In this document: positions 1 through 12,033 of the stretch, one piece after another
Layout: every line of letters starts with the position of its first letter
Position numbering within the stretch: position 1 is the first letter of the stretch
Assembly: GCA_014871385.1 (NCBI GenBank)
Contig: CM026426.1
Location: forward strand, 37,077,918 to 37,141,917
Direction of reading: 5' to 3'
Source: Ceratodon purpureus
Lineage: Eukaryota; Streptophyta; Bryopsida; Pseudoditrichales; Ditrichaceae
DNA: 64,000 nucleotides
Position numbers and translations under genes: made by a program
The notes under the pieces: generated by a model
The model's input: only the letters and a program-made list of their open reading frames with translations
Database searches by the model: none
What the model was told of the DNA's origin: nothing

Positions 1-650
1 AAAATGTAACCTGAAAATAACCGATTGGTTACAGGACCTAACCTTAGATGCAATGCAATGGATCTTTGGAATTCATTACAGAGAATATGAAGGGAATATG
101 AGTGGATTGAAAATAGTTTGAAAGGAAATGGAATATGCTCAGAAATGAGGTGTACCGAAAAGAGATTTTTTTTGCATTGAAAAAGCGCATATGTAAGATT
201 ATAAATCTGGATTTGAAGGAAGTGGCATTAGTTCTTCAATTTATGTTTGTATAGAGTGGACATGGAGAAAATGGTGACATTTGTAAGTGCTCACAGCCAA
301 ACTTTGAAATACAGAGTCGGATTTAGGTACCTGTAATATTGGAGAAGGGAGACTGGACAAGATTACGTATCCATGGAGATGTGGTTCAAAATAAACCAAT
401 CCATGATTAGGGAGATAGTGGATGAGGCAATGGGGAGTTGGGGAGAATTAGAAAGTGGCATGGAGTCTGATGGGCATAGGCCCGTGATCTCAGGCATGGA
501 GCCATGCAACCAGATTACTTTCTGCCACAGTGGGGCCACATGCAGGAGGTGCGGTGCAGCAAGGGCAGGGGCGGGCCACGGGAGTCGGGGAGGCTGGGCT
601 GCGAGGGTCCCGTCAGTTGGTGATGAACCCGCTGCTCACTGCAGGGGTAC
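1..650. other. AT-rich flank, no gene recognised
   Basis: Mixed-composition DNA. A 98-codon open frame at 373-669 has no recognisable domain and runs into the MITE that starts at 653, so I do not call it a gene. Confidence 0.5.
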
Positions 651-652
651 TA

Positions 653-966
653 AGGTACAATGCTCTTAAACCGTCCGAATAAGCGATTCAGCATTGTTGT
701 CGACTTCGTGTCTATTATTTGAAATTTTTCTTGGATGCGGAAACAGGAGGGAGAGTGAGTGCAAAAATTTCCACAATTAAATAGCAAAAGCTGAATTTGC
801 TAGAAATTTCTGAAGTCAAAAGTGTACATGACCTTAAACCGACCACTTACTCAAATGTACAAATGAGGTACATCTGTTTTCTAAATTCTAGGAATTAGGC
901 TAGATTGGTTTTGGGAAATCTACTGGTTGGTTTTGGGGTGCCGGATGGTTTAAGAGCATTGTACCT
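653..966. mobile_element. MITE with TA target duplication (Tc1/mariner, Stowaway-like class)
   Basis: A 24-bp terminal inverted repeat is visible. The left end (653-676) begins AGGTACAATGCTCTTAAACC, and its reverse complement closes the element at 943-966 with one mismatch. The dinucleotide TA flanks both sides (651-652 and 967-968), the target duplication expected of Tc1/mariner elements. The 314-bp body has no coding capacity, so it is non-autonomous. The terminal sequence is not the CTCCCTCC of classic Stowaway elements, so the family name is an inference from the TA duplication only. Confidence 0.72.
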
Positions 967-968
967 TA

Positions 969-3631
969 TAGCGGGGTCGGGGGAGGGTGGGGTCTGAGGG
1001 GGAGAGATAGGAAGGGACTGTGGGAAGGGTGGAAGGAGGGTGGGGGAAGGGCACATTATTTTTTATTTTATTATGTGGAGTGGTTTACAGGGGGACTGTT
1101 GGGGATGCATGACGAGGGGACTGATGGGACTGTACTTGCTGCCCAAACCCAAACATGATGTAGGAAACTCAAAAATTCAGAATTTGTGTAGTTTGTTTAC
1201 TTTTTATATAAAAAAAAATATAACTTATTAGTTTATGTGAAGAATGACATTTTCACCGAATGGATTGCTAAGTTTCTTGAGGGTTCTTTTTAAAAAAAAA
1301 CTTGAGTGAAAACCATGGATGTAGTGGACTTTGACAGTGTCCTATTTTCATAATTTTTTTGAATAGGTTCTGGTCCTCCGTTATGCCTAAAATTTATAAC
1401 ACTTACTTCTAACATGCTCTTCTTCATGATTATCGAAAACTCTCAACTTCTCTAATGTAAAAATACCACTTCACAAGTGGTCAACGTGTAGTTAATCTCT
1501 CGAGCAATACCAAAATAAATTTAAAAAAAATCTTCAAATGCTATAAACTATTACGATGTGAAGTCAATCGTGCTGAAATTTTTTATTCACACTCTAATTA
1601 GTTTTATCTTCAAGATCCTACGGTTGAAAGTGTAGAAAAACATTTTTTTTTTCTTTAACCATATCCACTCAAAATGGCAGTTTTGGACTCATTTCTTAGA
1701 GACATAGTCATGGGCCTTTAGGGGTTAATTGGTTGAGCAGTCTGACATCCGGCATCATAGATTGCCTCTTTTAAAAAATCATTTGAACATAGAATGCTTG
1801 TCAATGGCGTCAATGATTGAAGAGATGTGAAGGAAAGAATTTACTCAAGGCTTTCACTTTTGTTGCATTCTAATTGCGATTCATACAACTCCACTTGTTT
1901 TTAATAAAAACTCTTGAATTAAAAAACTATCAGCATCATTCTCATTGAATATGTGTGGTGTTTGCACTTGTTATTCAAAACTCACAATTTTTGGTTTAAT
2001 TGTTTCAAAGGTTATCTTTCTATAGAGTTGTTTCAACATTTGTCCTTCGATTGATGTTGTGCATGTAAGCAAGGGTCATAGTCAACTTTTCTTGTTCAAT
2101 GTGCTACTCTCCATGTTTAATATCCTCCAAATGTTATGCACATAATTTAGTTAAAATTCAAAATCTAATAATCTTAACTCTTTATCTCGACAATTGCCTC
2201 CACTCTTTATCCAAACAATTGCCTCTATTGATGTAAACGACAACATGTCCACAAGATTACGAATAGCAGCTCGAAATGACTCCCAATATGCCAACCTTAA
2301 AGCTGAAGACCGTCCCAACACAACAAAAAACCATGCCATATAAGATGACGAGCAAGGCAATAACGAGGGGAGGGTGAGGGCGAGCAACGAGCGATGAAAG
2401 GGCGAACAAATGGGCGGCATAGGCCAGAGGATCACGAGCAGAGATGATACGATCACAAGCAGAGGGCGAGGAGATCAAAAGCAGGTGCCAAAGCAAGTAG
2501 CAGCAGAATCAAAGGCAAGGGTAAGGGCAAGGGCAGCAATGGAGGGTCGGGCTAATGGACGGCAGCTGCAGAGGTAAGGAGGCTAGGAGATCATGAGCCG
2601 CAGGACGAGGGCGAGCAGTGGAGGGCGGGTTGACGGGCGGCAACAATTGTGGAGGAAAGGAGTCACTACTGGGTGCGGAGGGGAGGGGAGGAGTTGCTAC
2701 GGAGGACGGGCGGAAAAGAGCAAGGGGTGCAGACAGAGGAGGGTTCCTAATGGACGGCCTCTCATCTAGCCGGATGGTTGCCCATGTGGGCACTGCTGAG
2801 TGCACACCTTGATGGGGGCATTTAGAGAGACCTATATCACGGGTCTTGAAGATCTTTTCTAATAGAAAATGTTAATGTCATGGATTCTAATTAATTAGGT
2901 ACTACATTCGCAAAAACAGAGGACTTGAAAGAGGAAGTGCCTCAAAACAGCTCTGAAGGCTGATAGAAATTTGTGAAGAAGGTTGTGAAGTTCAAGCTAG
3001 ATAGTAGTATTGAGGGACTGAAAACAGGAGACGTTTAGGTTGTGATTTCGTTGCAGCATTCGAGAAAGATGCAGTAGATAAAGTAGAGAAAAAACCAACC
3101 CAACATTGAAGATTACAGTTAGCCAAAGAGGTCAGGCTCGCTGTTCAAGATACCATGTCTTATAATAGTTAAAATAAAAGTATTGTTGTGTTACATATAT
3201 TAGCCATAAATTAAAAATTTAGAGATAAGAATCTGCTCCCATCCAGCTACGTCTGGTTTCTATTGAGTCTAAACTCATGTGTAGGTCTTCATCCGAAAAC
3301 GAAAAATTGTCAATAATGACATATTTTTGTGGACGAAGAAAGTGGTTGACTGAATATTTGAAGCCATGCAAGCTGTGTCTTAACATACACGAAAGGCACA
3401 CAAGATGAACTATTCCTATTTCTCAACAACAAACTCTCTTTTCCACAAACGTAACACTCCCTCTATGAATTTCGTCAGAAGGCCACACCACTCAATGTCG
3501 AACGGATCGGACAAATCCACGGTACAAATCAATTAATCGAAAAAATTGCCGAAACTTGGGCTCAGCCACCTATATAACTACCTTTGCAGCCTCTAATGAT
3601 CTCACTGTCTCACACTTAATCGCCGTGTTTC
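969..3631. other. Intergenic, AT-rich with a purine-rich stretch
   Basis: No gene recognised. A G-run-rich stretch follows the MITE (about 967-1050, several GGGG runs, G-quadruplex potential). A purine-rich stretch at 2340-2800 gives overlapping open frames on both strands of low complexity, which is typical of composition bias rather than coding. The segment near 3400-3631 is the presumed 3' flank of the RING gene transcribed toward it. Confidence 0.5.
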
Positions 3632-5386
3632 TCATGCCGAAGCTCTCTGCAGATCCCCTCTCTTATCCAGGTCAGACCTTCCGCATATCTGCACCTCTCC
3701 AGAACCAAAAAGGCCCGAAACTACACACTCTCCCGAGTTGATCCTGGGTTTCCGATGCCTCCTGTACGTCAGCACCATCAGAAAGTCCTTCGCCGAAGGG
3801 AAATCCGACGAGCTGCTCCCCTTCGCTACACCCGACGTCTCCCCCTGTCCAGCACCCTGTCCTTGTGCTTGAGCCTGCGGCTCCTCCGGAATCTGTGCAC
3901 TGAACCATATGTCCCGGATGCTTTCCAGGGGCAGGCTCGACACCACCGGCTGACCCCGGCACGTGATCTCCACTTCCATCTCGCTCGTCACCTTGTGTGC
4001 CAGCTTCTGCACCAGGTATTTCTTCACGTGATACACCGGCAGCTTTCCATCCTTGATTCGCACGAAGGGGGATGACAGCGCTGGGAGTGCATCCTCCCCG
4101 GCCGGGATGTCCCCGGATTCCAGGTGAAACCATATCCCGTTCGAAGTGCCCCGAGACGACTGACCTCCCACCATGCCTCCCGACAGTGTCTGACTGTTCT
4201 GCCGAAGGATCGAAGGTCGCTCCATCACCCCGTTCAGGATCTGCTTTGGCCGTGATTGCAGCGACTGCCCGTTCGGCAACGCTGCACCGCCGTCCTTCTG
4301 GCTCCACCCACCATTCCCAATCACCCGCTCCTTCATGTCCCTCGGCACGTCTCCGGTGTTCCCACTGCCCGGGGTCTGCAGCTCCAGCACACGAGATGGA
4401 GATGAGGGCCCGGACCCCGTCTCTTCCATGCCGGCATCCGCATTGGCCACCTGCGCCAGCGCATCCAGTGCAGATGGGAATTCCCCACCCCTCCCACCTC
4501 GCCCGGAGTTCGACGCCCCGTTGCTCTTCCTCGATCCCCGCGCGCTCCTCGACCCCGCTCCCGTCGCCGCGGACTTGTTGCCATTCGACACCGCCAGCTC
4601 CGACCGGTTGCCCAGCTTCGACGTCGTCCATGGCCTCGAGTTCGATGCCCGCAAGTTCTCCCAGTCCCCTATCGGGGTCGACGCCAACTCCTCTGCATTC
4701 GCCCGCCCTCTCCTCGGCTCCGACTGGGGGTACACCTTCGCCTCAGCGCCTTCCTTCGGAGACGATCTCTTGGACCCCCCATTGTGAGACACCGCCCTCG
4801 AGTCCAGCCGCAGCACGGTGCTTGGAGAGTCATCGGAGATGCCTTCATCCTCGCCATCGCCCCCATCCTCTAGCTCCTCGTCCATGCTACTCGGCTCGCT
4901 GCTGCCATGCGTGCCTGGCAACGCCCTCGTCTTGCGACTCGCATACCCCGGATTCACGGCCTGCGTGCCCTTTACCCCCAGTGAGTACAGCGACCTCTCC
5001 TTGCGCTTCGTCGCGTTCGACGTCTCTGGGCCGTCTAGCGACACGCTTGGCTTCCGCTTCTTCGGGTTCGTTGGGAAGAGCTTCTCCTTCAGATCGTTCA
5101 ATTGGTGGTCCGCCCGCAGCTTCTCCAGCGGGAGCGTCCCAAGCCCCACCTGGCACATCGGGCAGCACTCCGAGTCGCCATTGCTCAGCTCCAACGTGAT
5201 GCAGTCCCTGCAGAACGTGTGCAGGCACTCCGATATGGTGGTCGCTTCCCGGATCAGGTAGCTGCAGAGAGGACATGTCAGACACGCCGAGAGCGGCGCC
5301 TTCGGTACGCGCACTTCCTTGTATGTCCCGCCGCTCCTGCCACTATAGGGCATCATTCCCTCCGAGATCACAGCCCGTCCACGCAT
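3632..5386 (-). CDS. DRIP-like RING-type E3 ubiquitin ligase
   Basis: A 584-residue open frame without introns. A C3HC4 RING finger lies at about residues 38-78 (CPLC, CLHTFC, CPMC). It is followed by the stretch ending PLEKLR-DHQLNDLKEKLFP that is typical of Arabidopsis DRIP1/DRIP2. The middle is long, low-complexity and rich in Ser, Gly, Arg and Asn. The C-terminal ~130 residues carry a ubiquitin-like RAWUL-type region (RIKDGKLPV, KKYLVQKL, EVEITCRGQPV, KDFLMVLTY) matching DRIP and Polycomb-RING proteins. DRIP proteins ubiquitinate the DREB2A drought factor in Arabidopsis; a similar nuclear role here is inference. The start given is the first ATG (5384-5386). The frame stays open upstream to a good acceptor (TTTGTGCAG ending at 5491), so the real N-terminus may begin in an upstream exon. 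A GGTAAGT just before the ATG could be a competing donor. The C-terminal ~40 residues beyond the conserved domain look non-conserved. Confidence 0.88.
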   Translation of the reverse strand: MRGRAVISEGMMPYSGRSGGTYKEVRVPKAPLSACLTCPLCSYLIREATTISECLHTFCRDCITLELSNGDSECCPMCQVGLGTLPLEKLRADHQLNDLKEKLFPTNPKKRKPSVSLDGPETSNATKRKERSLYSLGVKGTQAVNPGYASRKTRALPGTHGSSEPSSMDEELEDGGDGEDEGISDDSPSTVLRLDSRAVSHNGGSKRSSPKEGAEAKVYPQSEPRRGRANAEELASTPIGDWENLRASNSRPWTTSKLGNRSELAVSNGNKSAATGAGSRSARGSRKSNGASNSGRGGRGGEFPSALDALAQVANADAGMEETGSGPSSPSRVLELQTPGSGNTGDVPRDMKERVIGNGGWSQKDGGAALPNGQSLQSRPKQILNGVMERPSILRQNSQTLSGGMVGGQSSRGTSNGIWFHLESGDIPAGEDALPALSSPFVRIKDGKLPVYHVKKYLVQKLAHKVTSEMEVEITCRGQPVVSSLPLESIRDIWFSAQIPEEPQAQAQGQGAGQGETSGVAKGSSSSDFPSAKDFLMVLTYRRHRKPRINSGECVVSGLFGSGEVQICGRSDLDKRGDLQRASA

Positions 5387-5490
5387 CGACTTACCAATGC
5401 CCTGGCCCTTCGCCAATGCCGCTAATTGCAGGACGTCGGAAGAATAGATCTTCTCAAACCGTCTCTGCCAGATAATTTGAAACGCCTTGG

Positions 5491-7167
5491 CTGCACAAAC
5501 AACGCATCACCCGCCATGCAATTAGCGAATATTGATCCCGAGAACGTGAAGCCATGATAAACTAACATGCAGAGAACAGAGCAACCGCAAAAAATTAAAA
5601 TCTTCGCCTTCTCGACGTCAAGATACTATGATTTCTCGCATGGCACAGACGCCAAGATCAACGCCATGGCCAGAACCCCGTGGTTCCTCGCGACCATTTC
5701 CACAACGTCATTCCTCACGTTCTTTGGGAAACAGCTCGGTGCCGCTTTCAACATTCGCCATGCTCAAGACGCAGGCCTAGATACTATTACCCACCCCCAT
5801 GCACTTAATTGACCAGACCCACAAAGATGCAGCCCATGACCGCTCCACCACATGTCACCATGATCTCTTCAACTGACGTCACACGCAACGGAAACATGTC
5901 CCATACTCCATCCCCCCATACTCCAAGCGCTATTTCCGTACACTTCCCCAGCATGGAGCCCTTATCAAAATCAGCTTCGCTTACTAATCCATAATGCGCC
6001 CAAACCACCCGGACACCAACCCAGCGGACCAGACTGTACATGCAATCTCAACCTAAGGCAGCCAGAACTCCCGACGTCACAAGATACATTTTAAAGAAAA
6101 CCCGAGCCAATCAATCAAAATATCAAACTTCCGTCCCGACCTCCCAACACACACCAGCTCACGCCATGTCCCATCGATCCACATGCATCGTAAATGAGTC
6201 GCCACGTCAAGGTTTCAACGGCCTCACCTACGCATCCGCGTGCCAATAATTAGGCGAGCAGTACCTCACGCAACACCACCATCGCCACAGTCCCGCAGAC
6301 GCCTGGCCGCCATACCCAACAACGGATGCCCTGCGCTACTGCCCGACCGCCCGACCGCCATGCGACGTGAATCAGAGTCGCAATCCATGTGCGGAGACGT
6401 TCCCACATCCGCAGCATGCGTAAAACCGCCTCCACAAAATCGCTATCGCCCGATTCAACCGTGCGAGCAAGCCCCCATGTCGTCAGACGCTCGCCATGAA
6501 TTAATCCCCGGCCGCCGCCAGCTTGGACGACGCAGCTCCGGTTGCCCTCGCCGCTGGGTTGACTGCGTCCGGTCGGCTCCGCGACGAGATCATTCCGCCA
6601 TGTCCACCCGCCCGGCTGGTTCTCGAAACCTACGTGACGTCGCCCATCCTCCGTCGCCCAATCTGGGCTCCGTCCCCGCTCTCCATGCATCAATTTGCCG
6701 TTGCGCCCGCGTCGTCGATCCAGCGCCCCGCTCCCACAAGATCCACTTCCCGCCCCGGCGACCGCGTCCGCCCTCCGTCGCGCCTCGTCGTCTCAGGCGA
6801 CGAGGAGCGGCCTCGGACCAGCGGAAGTGGACGACTGATAACTTAGTCATATGGTGGCGTGCGTGCCAGTAAGCTCCCGTACGATGGCGAGTACTTCGCA
6901 TCTACGCCGTCCGCACCTTGGCTGTATGAAGCAGCTTGTAATGAGTTCACGTGATCGGACGGTCGCGCCTACGTGGAAGGGCATCGGACGGTGGTGGGAG
7001 TGGACTCCTGGAGCCAGCTGCTCTGGTGGCAAATCAATCCAAGTTCAAACCATGCATTTGAACTTGGTTCCAACCATGAGTTACTTTTCGTCCTTTCCAG
7101 CTGCCATCATCAGGAAACTCTCCCCCTTAGAATTTTATATTGATTTAATATAAAATCGACTCAACAA
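5491..7167. promoter_or_regulatory. GC-rich, CpG-rich upstream region of the RING gene
   Basis: Composition rises sharply (many CG dinucleotides at 6240-6850) directly upstream of the minus-strand RING gene, as in plant promoters and 5' leaders with low methylation. Open frames exist on both strands (for example 6240-6872 plus and 6250-6693 minus), but all are Pro/Arg/Ser-rich, overlap each other and show no domain. I read this as promoter plus 5' untranslated sequence; a transcription start cannot be placed. Confidence 0.45.
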
Positions 7168-7170
7168 TAA

Positions 7171-7587
7171 AGGTATGTTCCCACTTGGCCTTAGAGGGGG
7201 TCTTAGGAGGGGGTGTTATCTCCATTAAAAAGTGTGTGTTCCCACCTACATGCATTAGTAATTACCAATCCTACATGGATGTCCACATGGCACACTTTCA
7301 AGAGTGGGTATTAGTTAATATTTAAAAAGACAAAAGAGCTTTGAGAGATAGTAGGCAATACTTATGGGGCCACCAATATTGGAAAGATTCTCTAGTTTTC
7401 CTCTCATAAGAGTGGTCTTATGTATTGTCCCATTTGGGGGACCATTACATAATCCCCTTCCTATTGATAAGGCCTTTACGAACCTCATTGATTACACCTT
7501 TTCCAAAAAGAAAGCATTGCTCCCCAAATTGTGGAGTTGTTAAATTTTTAAGCATGCTCTTTGCTAAGGCCAAGTGCGAATGGGCCT
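7171..7587. mobile_element. Tourist-like MITE (PIF/Harbinger type) with TAA target duplication
   Basis: The left terminus AGGTATGTTCCCACTTGG at 7171 is matched by the reverse complement of the right terminus, AGGCCCATTCGCACTTGG, with an identical inner CACTTGGCCTTAG. Trinucleotide TAA lies on both sides (7168-7170 and 7588-7590), the TWA duplication used by PIF/Harbinger transposases. The terminal GGCC type resembles Tourist elements. At 417 bp with no coding frame it is non-autonomous. Imperfect terminal repeats suggest some age. Confidence 0.68.
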
Positions 7588-7590
7588 TAA

Positions 7591-8801
7591 TCAATGTAAA
7601 CTTGACATCACTTTACTGTTTTTTGGTGGTTACTATTACAGAAAATTTATGTAAATCTTTTTAATATAAAAACTGTATTAACTTTCTTGCATGCATTTTA
7701 TATCAAATTTATAACATACGTAAAATACTATTACGATTATAATTAAAAATTAGGATATTAAATCTATGTTTAAAAAAATCCATGTTAAATTTATAGTGAT
7801 AAAATACTTGATGTTAATTTTATACAAATTGATATGAAATATTTTATATTAAACCTATATGATCTTAACATTAGGTAGTATGATATAAATTTTATATCAA
7901 ATTTTATCACCAAGTCACCCCATCTCGAGTCACTCACCAGCTGCCTCCTTTTTATTCTCTCCTTCTCACATGTTGCAGCATCAGTTTGACATGATGCATT
8001 GAATCAAAGAGCTACCACAACACATCCTCGTCTGGCTGTTACAGATTCTCGTGCTGGTATTCCTTCTGGTTGTAGTTTTGCAGCCAGTAACGTAGATTGA
8101 ATAGAAACCGTTTCTGGTGGTGTGTGCATTTACCGGTCATTGTAGCGAGGTTTTTGGGATTTGGGGTTTAGAATTGGAGCTGCAAGGGTTGGAAGAGGTG
8201 ATGAGTTTACGATCGCGTAAGAGTTTTGGTTCTCGAGGGGTTTTGGTTGTGGGTTTATGAATTTGGTGGTGGTTGGCCGCTGGCGGTGGAGGCGGGAGGG
8301 AGCTTTGAGCTGGATGGTGGTTGGGGATGTTGCGGTGGCAGGGCGAGTTGTTGCGCGGCTGAGAACGTGCGTGGTTGTTTGCGAGGTGCGTTTTGGAGCA
8401 ATGAATTGAGTTTTTTTGAGTTTCTTGTGTTGTAGTGGAGTGGTTTGGGGGTGTGGGGTGAGAATACGCTAGGGTCGCTCTCGGGCCTCTGAGTACCATC
8501 GTGTACATCGTGTACACTTAGTACAAAATGTCCAAGGAACGGTACTCCGTGTATTCTGGCGGCATCGCGAGCCGCTTTTCTATCGTGCAGAGTCCTATTT
8601 GTCGCTTCTGCTGAGGTTGATGGTGTTCCGGAGGGGAGAGGGCAGTCTGCAGCCTGCTCCTGTTTATTCCCGCGCCTTGGAAATGGTGTCCACGCTGACC
8701 CATCAATGCTGTTGAGGGAATTTTAATTGTTGTTGTTGCATATTGTTTGTGCATGTAGGGTTCCTGAATTTGTTGGGCTTAGATTGTTCTTCTCTTAGGC
8801 A
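7591..8801. other. AT-rich spacer leading into a decayed transposon
   Basis: 7600-7920 is strongly AT-rich with no frame of interest. 8160-8460 is G-rich on the plus strand and gives only low-complexity frames. The first cluster of GTAC tetramers of the mosaic appears at 8490-8550. It may be the 5' leader of the transposase gene, whose presumed start follows a TTCTCTTAG acceptor-like site near 8799. No terminal inverted repeat could be fixed. Confidence 0.4.
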
Positions 8802-11800
8802 ATGGGGAATGCAAGAGGAGCATAGCGACGTGCAGGAGTGAAGAGGAAGGGGCCCTCTGCAAGGGCTGAGGATTATGATGCGATGAGAGAAGGTCTAAGA
8901 GAGGGGGAGGCAGAGAAACAACGTAAACGTAGAGAGTTGCAGAGGGAGAGAGAAAGGGAGGCTAGGTTGCTTGCCACTGCCGAGGAGGAACCTGGTGAGG
9001 GCAACGAGTTGTCTTCTCGTGAACTACTGCGTCTCGTGTCTGAGACCGTGAATTTTTTCATGAGCCAGATGCAAGGTAGTCCCGATGCCTAGTCTCGTTT
9101 GAAGATCATGGAGCTTTTTCTGCAGGACGAATGTGTTTCTCCGTTTCTTCCAGAGTACTATCCTTGTGTGGAAGATGCGAAGGTTCAGTTTGAATTTCTA
9201 AAGAATTACCAGCATGAGTTGAACATTGTGAAGGGGCTCATTGGGCAGATATGCTCGCTAGGAAGGCTGTTCTTCTTGATGCGGCCGTATCTTCAACGGT
9301 GACAAACGCCAAGGCTTTGTCCACGGCTTTGAAGGTTCATCCTAGGAATTTGAGGGTTGCTATAAGCCGCCAACGCACTGTGCGTCTGGCTGGGACACCT
9401 TTTGCTCTTGCAAAACGTAAGAAGAGACCCGGTGTGCCTAACGCGGTGAAGGAGCTTGTATTGAAATGGTGGACAGAGGAGACTCGCGTGAGCCCCAACA
9501 GAAAGGAAATTGTTCAAAAGTGGATAAGTCGCAATGTAAGAGAACAACATTGCACCCACTATCTGCTTGAAACTCAGGTATAAATTCTTTCCTATTGTGC
9601 TTGAATATAGGATAGTTGTAGTGTATAAGTCACATGCATACATTGTGCTGCCGAATTTCAAATCCGGATGACCGGATGTAGTTAAATCCGTATTGTTTGT
9701 ACTACTGGATATTCCTTGGTACTCTTTGGTACATCTGAGTACTGTGTTTGTATAAGTGCGTACACAACATCTAAAGGATCTAGTTGCTTCTATCTCTTCT
9801 CATAAGCTCTGTTCATGTTTGCAGAGCTCTTTTTATAAAAGATTTGTTGAGGCGCATCCAGACACTCCCATCAAGCTGGTTGCCTTTGAGAGGCTGAAGC
9901 CATGTTTTGTTAGAGCTTGCAGCAAGAGGAACGTCTGTTGCTGTAGATACCACGTGGAGATTGACATGCTCAGGGAAGGGTTCAATAGGATTCGGGATGG
10001 GAGGAGGGGAATCCACATCCTGGACAACTGCCAATGCGAGTGTGATATATGCCTCTTCCGACCGGAAGAATCTAATTGCAGCGCCCAACTTAAGACTTAC
10101 GCTTGGACAACATCGCTTTGGCAGGAGATTGTGTGCCCAAAGCCGGAGAATGCAGAGTGGCACGCACTGTCGTGCGTCATGGGTACGTGCGCAGAGTGTG
10201 GTATTTCAAAGCTGCCGATTTGCCCTTTGGAGTCTTCAACATCAACCACTGTGACCTCGAAGTGTTTCAAAAATGAAATCATTGGCTTGACAAGGGATGG
10301 GAGTCCGCGGAAGAGGATCATAGAGGTTTACAAGGAGACCTCTCCTGAAATTTTTCTTAGTTACTTCAAGTCTAAACTGCCCCAGTTTGTGAGGCATAAC
10401 TTCATTGCAAGGCGGTCGATGCAATGTATGGGCAAAGACGTAATTCTATCACATATTGATTTTGCGGAGAACTATACCTTTGAGATTGAGAACCGAATCC
10501 AGAGCATGTACTGGCGCTCAACGCAGATCAGTATCCTTGTGCACATTACTTACCGGATTAAACCAGATGGAGAACTTGTGAAGGACTCCCATTTCTACAC
10601 AACAGACCATGAACAACACGATTCCCTCTTGTCCAGCAGTGCATATTGCAGCATTGGCGATGGCTAGAGTCTCAAGGTGTGTTGAGTACTTTTAATTCTA
10701 TTATCAATTTAATCTATATAGTCAGTGCATAGCTTATTTAAACTACGTACATATCATGTTTGAACAACGTGTTGCTTATCCTATTTAATAGTACCATTCC
10801 AGCTCCATTACACATTGTATACTGGGCAGTAGATAGTTCAGTGTCTGTATTATTAGTATCCTTTTGTACAAAATCGGAAACCTTCTGTACACACGATACT
10901 TTAAGGTAAACCTCAAACCATCATTATACACACGTACGCCAATTTCATATATTGCAGGCTTATAAAGATTATCGATTATGCACCTCCTTCTACGCATTTC
11001 CCCAAAGCACCATGTAGTGTGGTCCGACAGTTGTGCGGGCCAGTTCAAGGGTGCCCGAGCATTGTATTTTGTGGCTAGATACCCTGGACTCACGAACGGT
11101 TGCACTATGAACTAGAACTTTTTTGGAACGGGACATGGGAGAGGGGAGTGGGACGATGCAGGCGCATTGATGAAGCGTGCTCTTTGGCAGTCCTAGCTAC
11201 AGAACACCTGGAGGAGGATGCACAATGCACATGATGCAGTGTGCTTCCTGAACGATAGAATGGCCGGTCGAGTGGATACCAACTTCGAAAAGACGGGCAT
11301 CAAGGAGGTCAACCGGTATTTCTGGGAAATTCCCAAGGACTGTATGAGGCAACGTAGCTATGAATGTGAGACTGTGAAAGGTTCCCAGGCATTACATTCA
11401 GTGTACTCATTTGCTGTTGCTGACCCAACGCAACTTTTTGTTTGAAGATTGTCATGCTTTTGTGCATTCTGTCTAGACGGGGACCCTACAAATTGCGTGA
11501 ATACGTCCCATGTTGAAGACTTGAAACTTGTGAAACTAAAACCTCACAATCTTCAGGGAGTGCAAGAGCAAATGATGGACCACGATGTATCAGCTGACGA
11601 GGACTGGGAGAAGGCTGTAGAAGGCGAAGGATTTGGCGACCTGATTCGGCCGGGTGATAACTTTGTTGTCCCAGGGATGGAGGGCAACAATGAAGGAGTA
11701 GAATTTTATGTTCTCCACTGTAGTAGGGCAAAACATGAGGTGGATGTTGGGTTCAAATGCCCATGGGGCCCGGAGTTTGAAGTTGGTGACCTCGTCATAC

Positions 11801-12033
11801 GTGGCATTTACTATCAGAAGTGGAACAATGGCTACGTATTCCTCAGCAACTCCCAACCATCACATATTGACGCACATCTTGTGGTGCATGGCAAATTTGC
11901 TATGGTTCCAAAGCCAGGTAGACGCAAAGGGGGGGAGGTCACCTACAACATGACTGAGGACAGTCTTGCCACCATTCAAGCTGGATTAGAGAGGTTTAGG
12001 CAACACGAAGAGCAGGGACTACTTATAAAATAA
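8802..12033 (+). pseudogene. Broken DDE-type DNA transposase of an unassigned family
   Basis: An ATG at 8802 opens a frame with an early TAG (8823-8825), then a charged Arg/Glu coiled coil and a further TAG (9090-9092). A frame change follows near 9250. The next stretch (Arg/Lys-rich, KKRPGVPNAVKELVLKWW) looks like a DNA-binding region and ends at a clear donor (CAG|GTATAA, intron 9578-9824). The next exon carries Cys-rich motifs (CECDICL, CAECG) and the catalytic-type motif HIDFAENY near 10455. After a second probable intron (to about 10955) come WSDSCAGQFK near 11020 and GHGRGEWDDAGA near 11130, giving an Asp/Asp/acidic pattern seen in poorly classified eukaryotic cut-and-paste transposases. 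At least three more in-frame stops lie between 11100 and 11450. The tail (11449-12033) is open and ends at 12031-12033. It is dead as a gene. No terminal repeats were found, so element limits are unknown. Confidence 0.66.

Noticed and set aside
2151-2812. Several overlapping frames on both strands
   Set aside because: Purine-rich low-complexity DNA; frames overlap and have no recognisable features.
4072-5199. 375-codon plus-strand frame opposite the RING gene
   Set aside because: It is the antisense shadow of the GC-rich RING coding region, Ser/Pro-biased and without a domain.
6240-6872. 210-codon plus-strand frame
   Set aside because: Arg/Pro-rich, overlapped by equally long frames on the other strand in GC-rich DNA; no domain or splice support.
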